DNA from: a virus
Virus record (IMG/VR): IMGVR_UViG_3300009502_000085
Coordinates: 1 to 45,254 of that record
Length of the DNA stretch: 45,254 bases
Reading direction: 5' to 3' (one strand)
In this document: piece after piece, positions 7,931 to 15,891 of the stretch
Layout of the letters: every line of letters begins with the position of its first letter
Position numbering within the stretch: the stretch's first letter is position 1
The notes under the pieces: model-generated
Told to the model about the DNA's origin: nothing
Databases searched by the model: none
What the model saw: only the letters and a program-made list of their open reading frames with translations
Made by a program: the position numbers and the translations under genes

Positions 7931-8811
7931 TGAACGATCTATTTAGCTCCCTTCCTCTTAGAGATTTACGACAAGAGGAGTTTGCTAATCTTTGGCTCAA
8001 TACAGGAAAGTTTGGTATCTTACATTTAGCTCCACGTTTTGGTAAGATCAGGACCTCTATCCTTATAATGAGGATAATGAAACCTAAAACGGTTCTCATT
8101 GTTTATCCAGACACAAAGATTAGGCAAGCATGGTTAGATGATTTCGATAAATGTGACTATCATAATGAAGGTGTAGTGTTTACAACATACATCTCCCTGA
8201 AGAAACATTACGAAGACGAATTCGATCTAATTATCCTGGATGAGATTCACCTGATATCTCCTGCTCAAACAAGATTGACAATTGAGATGTTAGGAGTGAA
8301 CAAATTTGTACTAGGGCTTACTGGTACATTATCTTCTGCAACAAAGACGTATCTGAAAGCTAATCTTAGAATGAAGGTGGTAGGAGAATATTCTATTAAT
8401 CAGGGCATAGAAGAAGGAGTGCTGGCAGATTATCAAATTGTTGTTATATCTACTCCTTTAGATGCATTCTCAAGGATGAGATATCCCAAAGGGATGTATA
8501 CTGAGAGGGAAAGATATGGGCATCTGTCATGGGCTGTAAATCAAAACACTGATAAGGAGAAAGACAGTAAGTTTCTTCGTCTTATGAGAATGAGGGTTAT
8601 ACAGAATTCCATTGCTAAAAGAAAGAAGACCATAGACATCCTTCATAAGTATGCTGATGAGAGAATCCTGGTATTCTGTGGGATCACATCAATAGCTGAT
8701 TCACTAGGTATTCCTAGCTATCATAGTAAAAGTTCAGAGAAGAATGTATTTGAACGATTTGCTACAGGTGAGGGAAATCACCTGGCTGTAGTCAAGATTG
8801 GGAACACGGGT
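7930..8811 (+). CDS. SF2 DNA helicase, exon 1
   Basis: First 294 residues of a superfamily II helicase of SNF2/UvsW type, which remodels or unwinds branched DNA. Motif I is APRFGKIRT (residues 34-42), with the Walker A lysine kept but the usual Thr/Ser after it replaced by Ile. Motif II is ILDEIH, motif III is LTGTLSS, and a helicase C-terminal domain begins near residue 230. The frame runs into AGA TGA just after GGT at 8809-8811, inside the conserved motif V (IGNTG). Joining 8811 to 9825 restores motif V and a complete 365-residue protein, so the gene is interrupted by a group I intron rather than truncated. Confidence 0.88.
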
Positions 8812-9824
8812 AGATGAAAGTTATGCCCGTTTAAAACCCCTCTAATTCGATGAAACCTTAATAAGTAATGTTGAAGGTAATGTCGAGCCAAGCAAAGAAT
8901 ATTTATATTCTTGGGCGTGTGTAGAGACTATTCCGTAAGGAAGTACACTAAATATTTTGTATATTTGGTGGAAACGGGGGGTATTATAAAAATAAATGTA
9001 CAATGTATAGAATTTATTATTTGACATCTGAAATCGATCTAAATATTCCTATGTATGTAGGGATGACTAAATTAACTTTAAAACAAAGATTAAAAGAACA
9101 TTTAGATCATAAAAAAGGACATAGTAGAAAAGATAATTGGAAGACTGAGAGAAATAAGAACATTACAATTCATCTCATTGAAGATAATTTTTCTACTTTT
9201 TCAGAATGTATAGAAAGAGAGTTATATTGGATTAATTATTGGAAAACTAAAAATCCAACATTAAAGAATTCAATAATTTATAAACTTTCTGAACATCCTT
9301 ATACAAATGCAATAGAAAATATAAGAAAGAATATTTCTAATGGAGTTATTGCAAAAAAATGTAAAGATGTTATTGTGTTAGATGTTAATCAAAATTTCAT
9401 ACAGGAATTTCAAACAATTAAATCAGCAAGTAAGATTCTAAAAGTTAAAGAAGAAATAATTTCTAAAAATTTAAGAAATCTAACTAAAGCAAACAAGTTT
9501 ATATTCATATATAAAGACGAATATGATATAAATATAAACTATGACTACAAAGTCTATAATGCTAAAGAAAGAAAGAAATGTTCTATAAAACCTATAGTTT
9601 CTGAAGAATGCAGACAAGCAAGACGAAAATCAATAAGTATTATCAATATTAATACTAATGAGAATTTTAGTTTTGATACTCAGCAACAAGCATGTGAATT
9701 TTTAGATTGTGATAACAGTCTAATATCCAGATGTAAAAAAACTGATAAATTGATTAAAAATACATTTAAAATTTTATAATAAAGACATAGTCCGATCCTC
9801 AGAGAAATCTGAGAAAAATAAAAG
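8812..9824 (+). ncRNA. group I self-splicing intron
   Basis: A 1013-base intron splitting the SF2 helicase between codons 294 and 295 (phase 0). The 5' exon end ACGGGT (8806-8811) pairs with GCCCGT in the intron just downstream to form P1, with the expected U-G wobble at the splice site. Core elements are visible: a Q-like GAGCCAAGC at 8885-8893, an R-like GTGTAGAGACTA at 8919-8930, and an S-like AGACATAGTCC near 9783-9793 whose ATAGTC pairs with GACTAT of R to make P7. The intron ends in G (9824). A GIY-YIG endonuclease gene lies between R and S, probably in the P8 loop. Confidence 0.9.
9003..9779 (+). CDS. GIY-YIG homing endonuclease encoded in group I intron
   Basis: 258 residues within the helicase intron. 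The N-terminal GIY-YIG nuclease domain begins RIYYLT, continues MYVGMT (a YVG variant of YIG), and has the following basic helix KQRLKEH and the catalytic-type Glu in ECIERELYWI. The C-terminal part has two NUMOD1-like DNA-recognition units: VIVLDVNQNF-x-QEF-x-TIKSASKIL and a second ending ACEFLDCDNSLISR. It spreads the intron to intronless alleles by cutting the helicase gene near motif V. Base composition is more AT-rich than the exons, consistent with recent transfer. Confidence 0.9.
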   Translation: MYRIYYLTSEIDLNIPMYVGMTKLTLKQRLKEHLDHKKGHSRKDNWKTERNKNITIHLIEDNFSTFSECIERELYWINYWKTKNPTLKNSIIYKLSEHPYTNAIENIRKNISNGVIAKKCKDVIVLDVNQNFIQEFQTIKSASKILKVKEEIISKNLRNLTKANKFIFIYKDEYDININYDYKVYNAKERKKCSIKPIVSEECRQARRKSISIININTNENFSFDTQQQACEFLDCDNSLISRCKKTDKLIKNTFKIL

Positions 9825-10040
9825 ATAACTTACAAACCTTTAAACAAGGTGATTATTAACTATTTTGACAGTAATGCTGAGAACATGACACAGAAGATCC
9901 TCAGATGTATGTCTATGGAATATGATAATCCTGGCAAGAAAGCTCTAATTTATATTGTTACAACAGATGAAGATGAGGAGAAAAGATGGCTGGAAAGATC
10001 ATTAAGTTTCTTTGATAAAACTAAAATTAGATATGTATGA
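9825..10040 (+). CDS. SF2 DNA helicase, exon 2
   Basis: Last 71 residues of the SF2 helicase, read in frame from ATA 9825 to TGA 10038-10040. The joined sequence IGNTG/ITYKPLNKVIINYFD forms motif V. The segment NMTQKILRCMSMEY follows and corresponds to motif VI, where the first R would be the arginine-finger equivalent. There is no good ATG at the beginning of this piece, as expected of a second exon. The stop overlaps the start of the next gene by ATGA. Confidence 0.85.
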   Translation: MTYKPLNKVIINYFDSNAENMTQKILRCMSMEYDNPGKKALIYIVTTDEDEEKRWLERSLSFFDKTKIRYV

Positions 10041-10414
10041 AAGTTAATAGGTTTAGTATTCCTCTTTATGACTACGATGTTGTATATGTAGAGATAGACG
10101 AGGATGATCCAATAGATCGTCAGGTAGCTTTTGTAACTGAAGAGTTAACAAACATGAAAACTGATAAGCAGTATCTTGACGAGACTATCCAGGAGATAAA
10201 AGAAGAATCTAAGAATGGTGGCAACCATTTCTACAATCTAAGTAAATCAGTTAGTTTTATCATGATATATCCTCACGATGATCCTGAAAGACTGAAAGCT
10301 ACTATTGCTCATGAAAAGAGGCATTTAGAGGATAGAGTTCTGCAACATTTCAGTGTTAACGATATCGAATCTGCTGGATTATTATCAGGATATTTAGCAA
10401 GATATATTCCTTAA
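10037..10414 (+). CDS. HExxH-containing small protein, possible metallopeptidase
   Basis: 125 residues. Near residues 95-100 there is HEKRH within TIAHEKRHLEDRVL, which matches HExxH. About 13 residues later comes DIESAGLLSGYLARYI, where the Glu in E-S-A could be the third metal ligand, as in small gluzincin-type peptidases. The N-terminus (residues 1-60) is beta-rich and acidic. There is no signal peptide, so it would act in the cytoplasm. Its start overlaps the helicase stop. Peptidase activity is an inference from motif and spacing; a chance motif is possible. Confidence 0.5.
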   Translation: MKVNRFSIPLYDYDVVYVEIDEDDPIDRQVAFVTEELTNMKTDKQYLDETIQEIKEESKNGGNHFYNLSKSVSFIMIYPHDDPERLKATIAHEKRHLEDRVLQHFSVNDIESAGLLSGYLARYIP

Positions 10415-10475
10415 AATTAGGAAATAACATTTTTAATTAGTATTTTTAATCTTTAATAATTATAAAAATGAGAAA

Positions 10476-11315
10476 ATGATGGAAAAACAAGAAGAGTTTA
10501 AATTGCCAACAGAAATCAGTAAAGTGAGTAAATTACCACCAAGAGATTTAGTTATTCTTTCCATTCCTAAAGCAGGAAAAGGTACAATCTTTGGAAAATT
10601 CACAGAGAAATATAATGGGATTGTACTAGATCTTGAAAATGGAGGATATGATTACATCGCTGCCAGGAAATTATCAACTTATACAGATCAGAGTACTACA
10701 CGTTGGGAAAGTTATCAAAACTATATCAAGTATAGAAAACTTCTTCTAGATAATAAAGGTGCTTATGATTATCTATTGATAGATGGAGTATCAGATCTCG
10801 ACAATCTTTCTGAAATTGGTGGTACACTTACATATATGAATTCCATTATAGGTAAGTACTTTAATAGAGTTAAACTTGGTAATGGTAATTTTGGAGAGAA
10901 ACTTGAATTTAGTGATCCTGATTGGAGATCTGTATTAACTCTTCCTGATGGAGGTGGTTATCAGCATACTAGATATTGGTTTATGCAACAAGTTGAATTG
11001 TTTAAGCAGATTGCTCCATACAGGATATGGGCTGCTCATATTCTTGATAAATATATCAAGGATAATGGTAAAGAAGAAGTAATAGGTAGTGAAATATCTC
11101 TTTCTGGTAAATTGAAGACAATATTTGCATCAAAGGTTACAGCATTGGCTAAACTAGTAGTAGATGAAGAATGTCGTTATCTCAATTTTGATGTTCAGAA
11201 CGATAGTATTGTTGCTGGATCAAGATCACCAGAACTAAAAGGAAAAGTTCTTATATCTAAACAGCTTTCTACTGGAGAGATTGAAACTTATTGGGATACA
11301 ATTTATGGAAAATAG
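10476..11315 (+). CDS. Sak4-like RecA-fold recombination ATPase
   Basis: 279 residues (start 10476 or the adjacent ATG 10479). The N-terminal P-loop reads SIPKAGKGT at residues 29-37, close to the PKxGKT loop of Sak4-type AAA/RecA-fold proteins but with Gly between Lys and Thr. It is followed by IVLDLENGGYDYI, the typical D-x-E-x-G-G strand of that family, and a Walker B strand YDYLLIDGVSDL. Phage Sak4-like proteins promote single-strand annealing and work with an SSB and an exonuclease, both encoded downstream (12308 and 25569). The 3' end overlaps a homing endonuclease start by 11 bases. Confidence 0.65.
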   Translation: MMEKQEEFKLPTEISKVSKLPPRDLVILSIPKAGKGTIFGKFTEKYNGIVLDLENGGYDYIAARKLSTYTDQSTTRWESYQNYIKYRKLLLDNKGAYDYLLIDGVSDLDNLSEIGGTLTYMNSIIGKYFNRVKLGNGNFGEKLEFSDPDWRSVLTLPDGGGYQHTRYWFMQQVELFKQIAPYRIWAAHILDKYIKDNGKEEVIGSEISLSGKLKTIFASKVTALAKLVVDEECRYLNFDVQNDSIVAGSRSPELKGKVLISKQLSTGEIETYWDTIYGK

Positions 11316-11958
11316 TTGTATATATTTATTCTCTGATGAATTTGGAGTGCCTAAGTATGTAGGTAAAGCTAAAAATTTTAATATTCGAATAAAACAACAT
11401 TTGAATAGAGATAGATTTAGATATTCCTCATATTTCTATAATTGGTTAAATAAGTGCATTTCTGAAGAAAAGGAGTATTTTATAGACATACTAGAAGAAG
11501 TAAATTCTAATAATTGGAAAGAGAGAGAAATATTTTGGATTAAACATATTAAAGAAAATGGATACAAGTTAACAAACATGACAGATGGTGGTGATGGTAA
11601 TAACAATCAAGTATTTACCATAGAAAGTAGAGCAAGAAGGTCTGAGAGAATGTTAAACCATAAAGTGACTCAAGAAACAAGAGATCGTATCTCAAAAGGT
11701 CATACTGGTAAAACAGTATCTATTAAAACAAGGAATAAACTTTCTCAATATAATATAGGAAAACCTTGTTTAGAATCTACAAAATTAAAGTTTTCAAAAT
11801 CAGTCGAACAATATGATCTAAATGGTAATTTTATACAGAGATTTATATCCTTAATAGAGGCTGCCAATTTCTTAAAATGTAGAAAATCATCATTGAGCAA
11901 TGGTATTAAAAGAAATAAGAATGGAAAATTTAAGAAGTTTTTGTGGAAGTATGTATAA
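11305..11958 (+). CDS. GIY-YIG homing endonuclease with NUMOD motifs
   Basis: 217 residues from ATG 11305; an upstream in-frame ATG at 11281 lies deep inside the ATPase gene. The nuclease domain has SCIYLFSDEFGVPKYVGKAK with the basic helix RIKQHL, and Glu in WKEREIFWIKHI. Two NUMOD3-like segments around residues 110-150 (RDRISKGHTGK, RNKLSQYNIGKP) are followed by a NUMOD1 unit (VEQYDLNGNFIQRFISLIEA). It sits directly behind the ATPase with no group I core visible around it, so it is a free-standing homing gene. Confidence 0.88.
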   Translation: MENSCIYLFSDEFGVPKYVGKAKNFNIRIKQHLNRDRFRYSSYFYNWLNKCISEEKEYFIDILEEVNSNNWKEREIFWIKHIKENGYKLTNMTDGGDGNNNQVFTIESRARRSERMLNHKVTQETRDRISKGHTGKTVSIKTRNKLSQYNIGKPCLESTKLKFSKSVEQYDLNGNFIQRFISLIEAANFLKCRKSSLSNGIKRNKNGKFKKFLWKYV

Positions 11959-11994
11959 AGTAAACGAGTATTATAACTAAAAAAGTTAGAAATT

Positions 11995-12297
11995 ATGCCA
12001 AATTTAGAAAATGCAGCAAATGGTGCAGTGATGAGAGGTGAACGAAGACCAACTGAACCTATTCAGGATCGTCCTTTGTGTGAAGAGAAAAAAGAGTGGA
12101 AACCTTCAAGAAAGGAACTGCTCAGACAACACGAAATCAATATAGGTTTCTTAGACGTAGGTTATATCATAAGGGTAGGATGTAAATCTTTTGCCTTTAA
12201 AAGTGTTGAAGAAGCTATAAATGAATTGAATATGTATGTAGCTGATCCACATACATCAATTGAGAAATGGAACAAGATTTTTAACGCAAACGAGTAA
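11995..12297 (+). CDS. hypothetical protein
   Basis: 100 residues with a polar, probably disordered N-terminal 50 residues rich in Arg, Glu and Pro and a folded C-terminal half. The segment GYIIRVGCKSFAFKSVEEAI resembles small phage proteins that precede the SSB gene, but no domain can be named. It is ten bases upstream of the SSB-like gene and is probably co-transcribed with it. Confidence 0.6.
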   Translation: MPNLENAANGAVMRGERRPTEPIQDRPLCEEKKEWKPSRKELLRQHEINIGFLDVGYIIRVGCKSFAFKSVEEAINELNMYVADPHTSIEKWNKIFNANE

Positions 12298-12307
12298 ATT
12301 TTAAAAA

Positions 12308-13189
12308 ATGAGTACAATTGGTGGAGAAAGAAGAGTAGCAACAAACTTTGCTAAGTATGTTGGACTGTTCGAAGCAAAAGTGTTGTGTGTAAATCCTGAT
12401 GCAGAAGCATACAAGGATGTTTTAGGAATTGAATTGAAAGAAGACAGTAAAGCTACTGAATATCTTGGACTGAATGATCAGAATAATGCTTATCTGCGTG
12501 TTGATATCTGGTTAGAAGATATCAAAGATGGTGGAAAGTTCCCTGTCACATTCTTCCTGGAGAACAAAGAACGTGAGAACAAGGAGTTCACAAAGAAACA
12601 GTATATCAATGATGTTGGTACCTGTACCTGGGCTGCTGATCCTAACGACTTTCCTACATGGTTTGTTGGTGGTGATGGCAAGAATCCTCCTCGTGCCAAT
12701 CGTGTTGCCTACAATGGTGAAGAGGAACTTTATAACTTCCTTCGTATATGGTTGAGTGAGCTGGATTATCGTGTGGCTGCCACAACTTTGCATATTGAGT
12801 GGAAAAAACTCATGAAAGGAAACGTGAAGGACATCGAAGAGCAGATCAATGGCGAATGGTGTTCAAACATTGTTTGTCTTGCCACTGTGAAGATGAAAGA
12901 GATCGATGGCGAGATGAAGGAGATTCAACGTATCTGGAACAAAGGCTTCTTACCTCCTTATTCTTTGAAGAACTTCAGATTGGTTAATTATAATGATCCT
13001 AAAGTTCAGCAAAACTTAAGGACCAGGAAGATGAAAGATCTGAAAGCTCATGAGAAATTTGTTGTTAATCTTACAGGTGAGTATGGGTGCAAAGACTCAT
13101 TTTTGCTAAAAGACTTACAAGAATATAACGCTAATGATTTCTTAGTAGCTAGCGACAAAGCTATCCAGACAGATGATGCAGAATATTAA
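12308..13189 (+). CDS. probable phage single-stranded DNA-binding protein
   Basis: 293 residues with an acidic C-terminus (QTDDAEY) typical of SSB proteins that recruit partners through their tail. The N-terminal 230 residues are beta-rich with many aromatic residues (YLRVDIWLEDI, TWAADPNDFPTWF, EEELYNFLRIWL). The context is strong: it lies between a Sak4-like ATPase and a primase, as the SSB does in several Bacteroidota phages. Codon use is less AT-rich than that of the flanking homing genes, consistent with high expression. A large hairpin follows immediately. The family assignment rests on context and tail, not on a clear motif. Confidence 0.55.
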   Translation: MSTIGGERRVATNFAKYVGLFEAKVLCVNPDAEAYKDVLGIELKEDSKATEYLGLNDQNNAYLRVDIWLEDIKDGGKFPVTFFLENKERENKEFTKKQYINDVGTCTWAADPNDFPTWFVGGDGKNPPRANRVAYNGEEELYNFLRIWLSELDYRVAATTLHIEWKKLMKGNVKDIEEQINGEWCSNIVCLATVKMKEIDGEMKEIQRIWNKGFLPPYSLKNFRLVNYNDPKVQQNLRTRKMKDLKAHEKFVVNLTGEYGCKDSFLLKDLQEYNANDFLVASDKAIQTDDAEY

Positions 13190-13251
13190 TCTATAAGATT
13201 TTACAAGGGCAACTTTAAAATTAATAGTTGCCCTTGTTTTTCTTATAGATT
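13188..13251 (+). terminator. large symmetric hairpin terminator
   Basis: An inner perfect 12-bp stem (13203-13214 with 13226-13237, ACAAGGGCAACT and its complement) is followed by five T residues. An outer perfect 10-bp stem (13188-13197 with 13242-13251, AATCTATAAG and its complement) encloses it, the two being separated by unpaired A/T runs. It overlaps the stop of the SSB-like gene. It probably ends or attenuates the transcript and may protect the 3' end of the SSB message. Confidence 0.8.
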
Positions 13252-13291
13252 ATAATTATCTTTACCGTATTACTCATTAATAGTTAAAAGA

Positions 13292-14098
13292 ATGAAACGT
13301 GTTGAAAGACTATTACAAGTTGCTCCTTTATGGGAACAAGGATTAGGATTAAGTGAAATAAGTAAAATTTTATCTATTTCAACAAGTTATACTTGTATAC
13401 TACTCGATGAATTATATGGTAAGGATAGAGAGTATAGGCATATCTATAAACGAAGAGTCTTTACACTAAATGAAACATTCTTTGAAAATATAGACAATGA
13501 AGAAAAATCTTATTTCTTTGGACTTCTAGCTGCTGATGGAAATTTAAGTACTTCGCAGAATTCAGTTAGAATAGGGTTGCATGAAAAAGATAAAGAAATT
13601 CTTGAAACTTTTCGAAGATGCTTAAATTACACAAAACCTCTGGTTTATATAAAGAAAAGCAGTACAGATTGGAATAGAAGTAATCAATATTTACTAGAAA
13701 TAAGTTCCACCATTTTTAGAAAAACTCTGGAAAAACATGGACTGACTCCTAATAAATCTTCTACTCTAAAATTTCCAGCAACACTTCTTCTAAATGTAGC
13801 ACACCATTATATCAGAGGATACTTTGATGGTGATGGTTGTATTCATATAGATAAAAGAAATCATGCAGGAATCTCTATAGCAGGCAGTCTTGTCTTTTGT
13901 GAAAATTTAAAGAGTATTTTAGAAATATTTAACATCAGATCAAGTATAACTAAACATTATAAAGCTAATTGTTATTATGTACGTTCATTTGGACAGTCTA
14001 ATATACTTCAGTTTTATAATTTTATGTACAAAGACGCTACTATTTTTCTTAATAGAAAAAAAGAAATATTTGAAACATGGAAACATAAACAAAAATGA
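13292..14098 (+). CDS. LAGLIDADG homing endonuclease
   Basis: 268 residues. Residues 1-45 form a helix-turn-helix-like unit (LSEISKILSISTSYTCILLD). Two LAGLIDADG motifs follow: SYFFGLLAADGNLS at about residue 71 and HHYIRGYFDGDGCIHI at about residue 170, with acidic residues at both catalytic positions, so it is a monomeric enzyme. It lies between the SSB hairpin and the primase, and its TGA overlaps the primase start as ATGA, so the invader has become translationally coupled to an essential gene. No intron core is visible around it. Confidence 0.92.
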   Translation: MKRVERLLQVAPLWEQGLGLSEISKILSISTSYTCILLDELYGKDREYRHIYKRRVFTLNETFFENIDNEEKSYFFGLLAADGNLSTSQNSVRIGLHEKDKEILETFRRCLNYTKPLVYIKKSSTDWNRSNQYLLEISSTIFRKTLEKHGLTPNKSSTLKFPATLLLNVAHHYIRGYFDGDGCIHIDKRNHAGISIAGSLVFCENLKSILEIFNIRSSITKHYKANCYYVRSFGQSNILQFYNFMYKDATIFLNRKKEIFETWKHKQK

Positions 14099-15090
14099 TT
14101 CAAGGAGTAAAAAGAACAATACTTACCCCCCAGGCAATTCTTAATAAGATTACTGAGTATGATATCTTCAGATATTATATGAAAGGAGATTGGAGGATCA
14201 ATAGTGTAACCCTTTCTCCTTTTAGAGAAGAAAAACATCCTTCTTTTCTAATAGGAACGAAGGGAGGTGGGGTATCGTTCATTGACTTTGCTGATACAGA
14301 GAAACGAGGAGATTGTTTTACATTCGTCAAGCTCTTGCATCATATGGTGTCAATGGATGATGTGCTGAAGAAGATAGATCAGGACTTTGGCCTGAATATC
14401 TATACCAAATCTAATGTTGATTACAAGACCATAGTGAAGGAGTATAAACAACCAGAAGAGATTGGGAAGAGATATTCACTTATTCAGGCTTCTACACGAA
14501 GATTTACTCATGAGGAACTTGAATATTGGAATCAATATCACCAGAGCCTGGAAGATCTCAAAGCTAACAACGTCTATTCAATTAAAGAGTTGTTCTTTAA
14601 CAGGAGCAAGTTTGTATTGAAGGATACAGAACTTAGATTTGGTTATCTCTATGATGGACATTGGAAGATTTACAGACCATTTGCTGATAGAAAGGTAAAA
14701 TGGGTTCCTAACAATGTTCCTATTACAGCCCTGGATGGACAGGATGGAATACAATGCACCAATCTAATGATTCAGAAGAGTAAGAAAGACTTCATGGTAA
14801 TGAACAAAGTGTATCCTTATAATATAGCAGTACAGAATGAGGGTATAGCATGCTTCTCCCAGGAGAACGTAACGTACATGAAAGATGTTTCTGATAAGCA
14901 GATATTATCATTTGACAGTGATATAGCTGGCGTGAAAAACTCTCAACAAATCACTAAGATCTTTGGGTTTGATTATTGCAATGTTCCTAAGGAATATTTA
15001 AAGGAAGGAATCAAAGATTGGAGTGATCTTGCAAAATCTCATGGATTAAAGATCATCGAAGATATCCTAAAACAAAAGGGAATTACATAG
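14095..15090 (+). CDS. DnaG-type DNA primase
   Basis: 331 residues. The N-terminal domain has SPFREEKHPSF (about residues 41-51) and FIDFADTEKRGDCFTFV, the layout of the primase N-terminal region but without the CHC2 zinc cysteines. The C-terminal half has a TOPRIM-like segment with ACFSQENV, then ILSFDSDIAG (Asp-x-Asp) and a final helix, which bind the catalytic metals. It makes RNA primers for the replication fork with the DnaB-like helicase upstream. The length is short for bacterial DnaG (about 580) but normal for phage primases without a helicase-binding domain. The first non-coding stretch of the operon follows. Confidence 0.8.
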   Translation: MIQGVKRTILTPQAILNKITEYDIFRYYMKGDWRINSVTLSPFREEKHPSFLIGTKGGGVSFIDFADTEKRGDCFTFVKLLHHMVSMDDVLKKIDQDFGLNIYTKSNVDYKTIVKEYKQPEEIGKRYSLIQASTRRFTHEELEYWNQYHQSLEDLKANNVYSIKELFFNRSKFVLKDTELRFGYLYDGHWKIYRPFADRKVKWVPNNVPITALDGQDGIQCTNLMIQKSKKDFMVMNKVYPYNIAVQNEGIACFSQENVTYMKDVSDKQILSFDSDIAGVKNSQQITKIFGFDYCNVPKEYLKEGIKDWSDLAKSHGLKIIEDILKQKGIT

Positions 15091-15330
15091 ATGTGTCCTG
15101 AAAGGCTGTAGATAAACTACATTGCCCTGAAAGGCTGTGCAGTGCAAGATACAGATAATTTTTGACATTATTGCAAGAAAGTCAATGATATATGTTCTCG
15201 AAAAAATAGACATATCTTAACAATTGATTGACAAATATCAAAAATTGATTGATCTAGATTCGAAAAGTTATTGACATATATCAACTTGTTAATTGATTTA
15301 CATTCGTTTTTAACAATTAAAACAAATATT
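15091..15330 (+). other. non-coding repeat region, candidate origin or regulatory hub
   Basis: 240 bases without a convincing gene, the longest non-coding stretch in the window. CCTGAAAGGCTGT occurs twice, at 15097-15109 and 15126-15138 (29-base period). ATTGATTGA occurs at 15223 and again at 15244. TTGAC is at 15162 and its inverted copy GTCAA at 15181, and TTGACATATATC is at about 15271, with a related GACATATC near 15209. Short direct and inverted repeats in a very AT-rich setting beside the primase suit a replication origin with iterons or a promoter/operator region. It cannot be decided from sequence alone. Confidence 0.45.
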
Positions 15331-15540
15331 ATGAATTTAAACAGACATGTTTGGGAAGGTTGGACAGTTCAAAAGTTTATCGATGAACTTGAACCAATAT
15401 TCAACATGATAATGTCAGGAGGATCTTGGCAAAAACCATTTACTTCAGATGAAGAGTTGAAGAAATGGTGTATGGATAATCAGCCATACTATAAAAAACA
15501 TATTCCAGAAGTTTTTAACTATTTTAAAGAGAAATTATGA
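15331..15540 (+). CDS. small hypothetical protein
   Basis: 69 residues from ATG 15331. A longer in-frame start at 15271 would translate the AT-rich repeat region and is rejected. The protein begins MNLNRHVWEGWTVQKFIDEL and has a helical character, with W-x2-PFTSDEELKKW in the middle. It is the first gene of the segment after the non-coding region and overlaps the next start. Confidence 0.6.
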   Translation: MNLNRHVWEGWTVQKFIDELEPIFNMIMSGGSWQKPFTSDEELKKWCMDNQPYYKKHIPEVFNYFKEKL

Positions 15541-15707
15541 AGTACCATTTATCAATTATGAGTATTGATCCTGATGAGGATGAAGATGACAACCATCAAA
15601 AGTATGCCAGAGAAGTAGAAGCTGCTTCTCCTGTTGAAGCTGAAAGAATTGTAAAAAGCGAGTTTGCTGAAGAAGGATTACCTGTTTACTGGATTAAATT
15701 TAATTGA
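15537..15707 (+). CDS. small acidic protein (56 aa)
   Basis: 56 residues from ATG 15537 to TGA 15705-15707, coupled to the previous gene by ATGA. It has an acidic run DPDEDEDD and a helix EVEAASPVEAERIVKSEF, a pattern found in small phage proteins that begin with a short beta strand followed by an E-A-x2-A-x-E-A helix (compare the 48-residue gene at 6548). Function unknown. Confidence 0.6.
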   Translation: MKYHLSIMSIDPDEDEDDNHQKYAREVEAASPVEAERIVKSEFAEEGLPVYWIKFN

Positions 15708-15708
15708 T

Positions 15709-15891
15709 ATGAAGAACAGAAGTTTAGACAGATCAGCAGATGAGGCAACTAATGCAATAACTGCTCTTGTAAGTGAAATAGAAAGTCTTGAAACAGAACT
15801 TGATGATCTTCAAGGTAAATATGAAGAGCTTCAAGAAAAGTTTGATGCTCTTGAAACTGATTATAATGACGTAGTAAATAATGCATTATGA
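15709..15891 (+). CDS. small coiled-coil protein
   Basis: 60 residues from ATG 15709; the upstream in-frame extension to 15664 lies within the preceding gene and is rejected. Nearly all of it is one acidic coiled coil with heptads (SEIESLETELDDLQGKYEEL and onward). It may dimerise or act as an adaptor. No specific family. Confidence 0.65.
   Translation: MKNRSLDRSADEATNAITALVSEIESLETELDDLQGKYEELQEKFDALETDYNDVVNNAL

Noticed and set aside
8812-8817. Frameshifted or truncated helicase gene ending at 8817
   Set aside because: The break is at a group I splice site; a precise join restores motif V and the C-terminal part.
12490-12987. Several 60-90 codon frames on both strands inside the SSB-like gene
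   Set aside because: They are shadows of a long, well-composed gene and lack independent start context.
15271-15330. N-terminal extension of the small gene at 15331
   Set aside because: It is AT-rich repeat sequence with no coding character, and ATG 15331 gives a well-formed protein.
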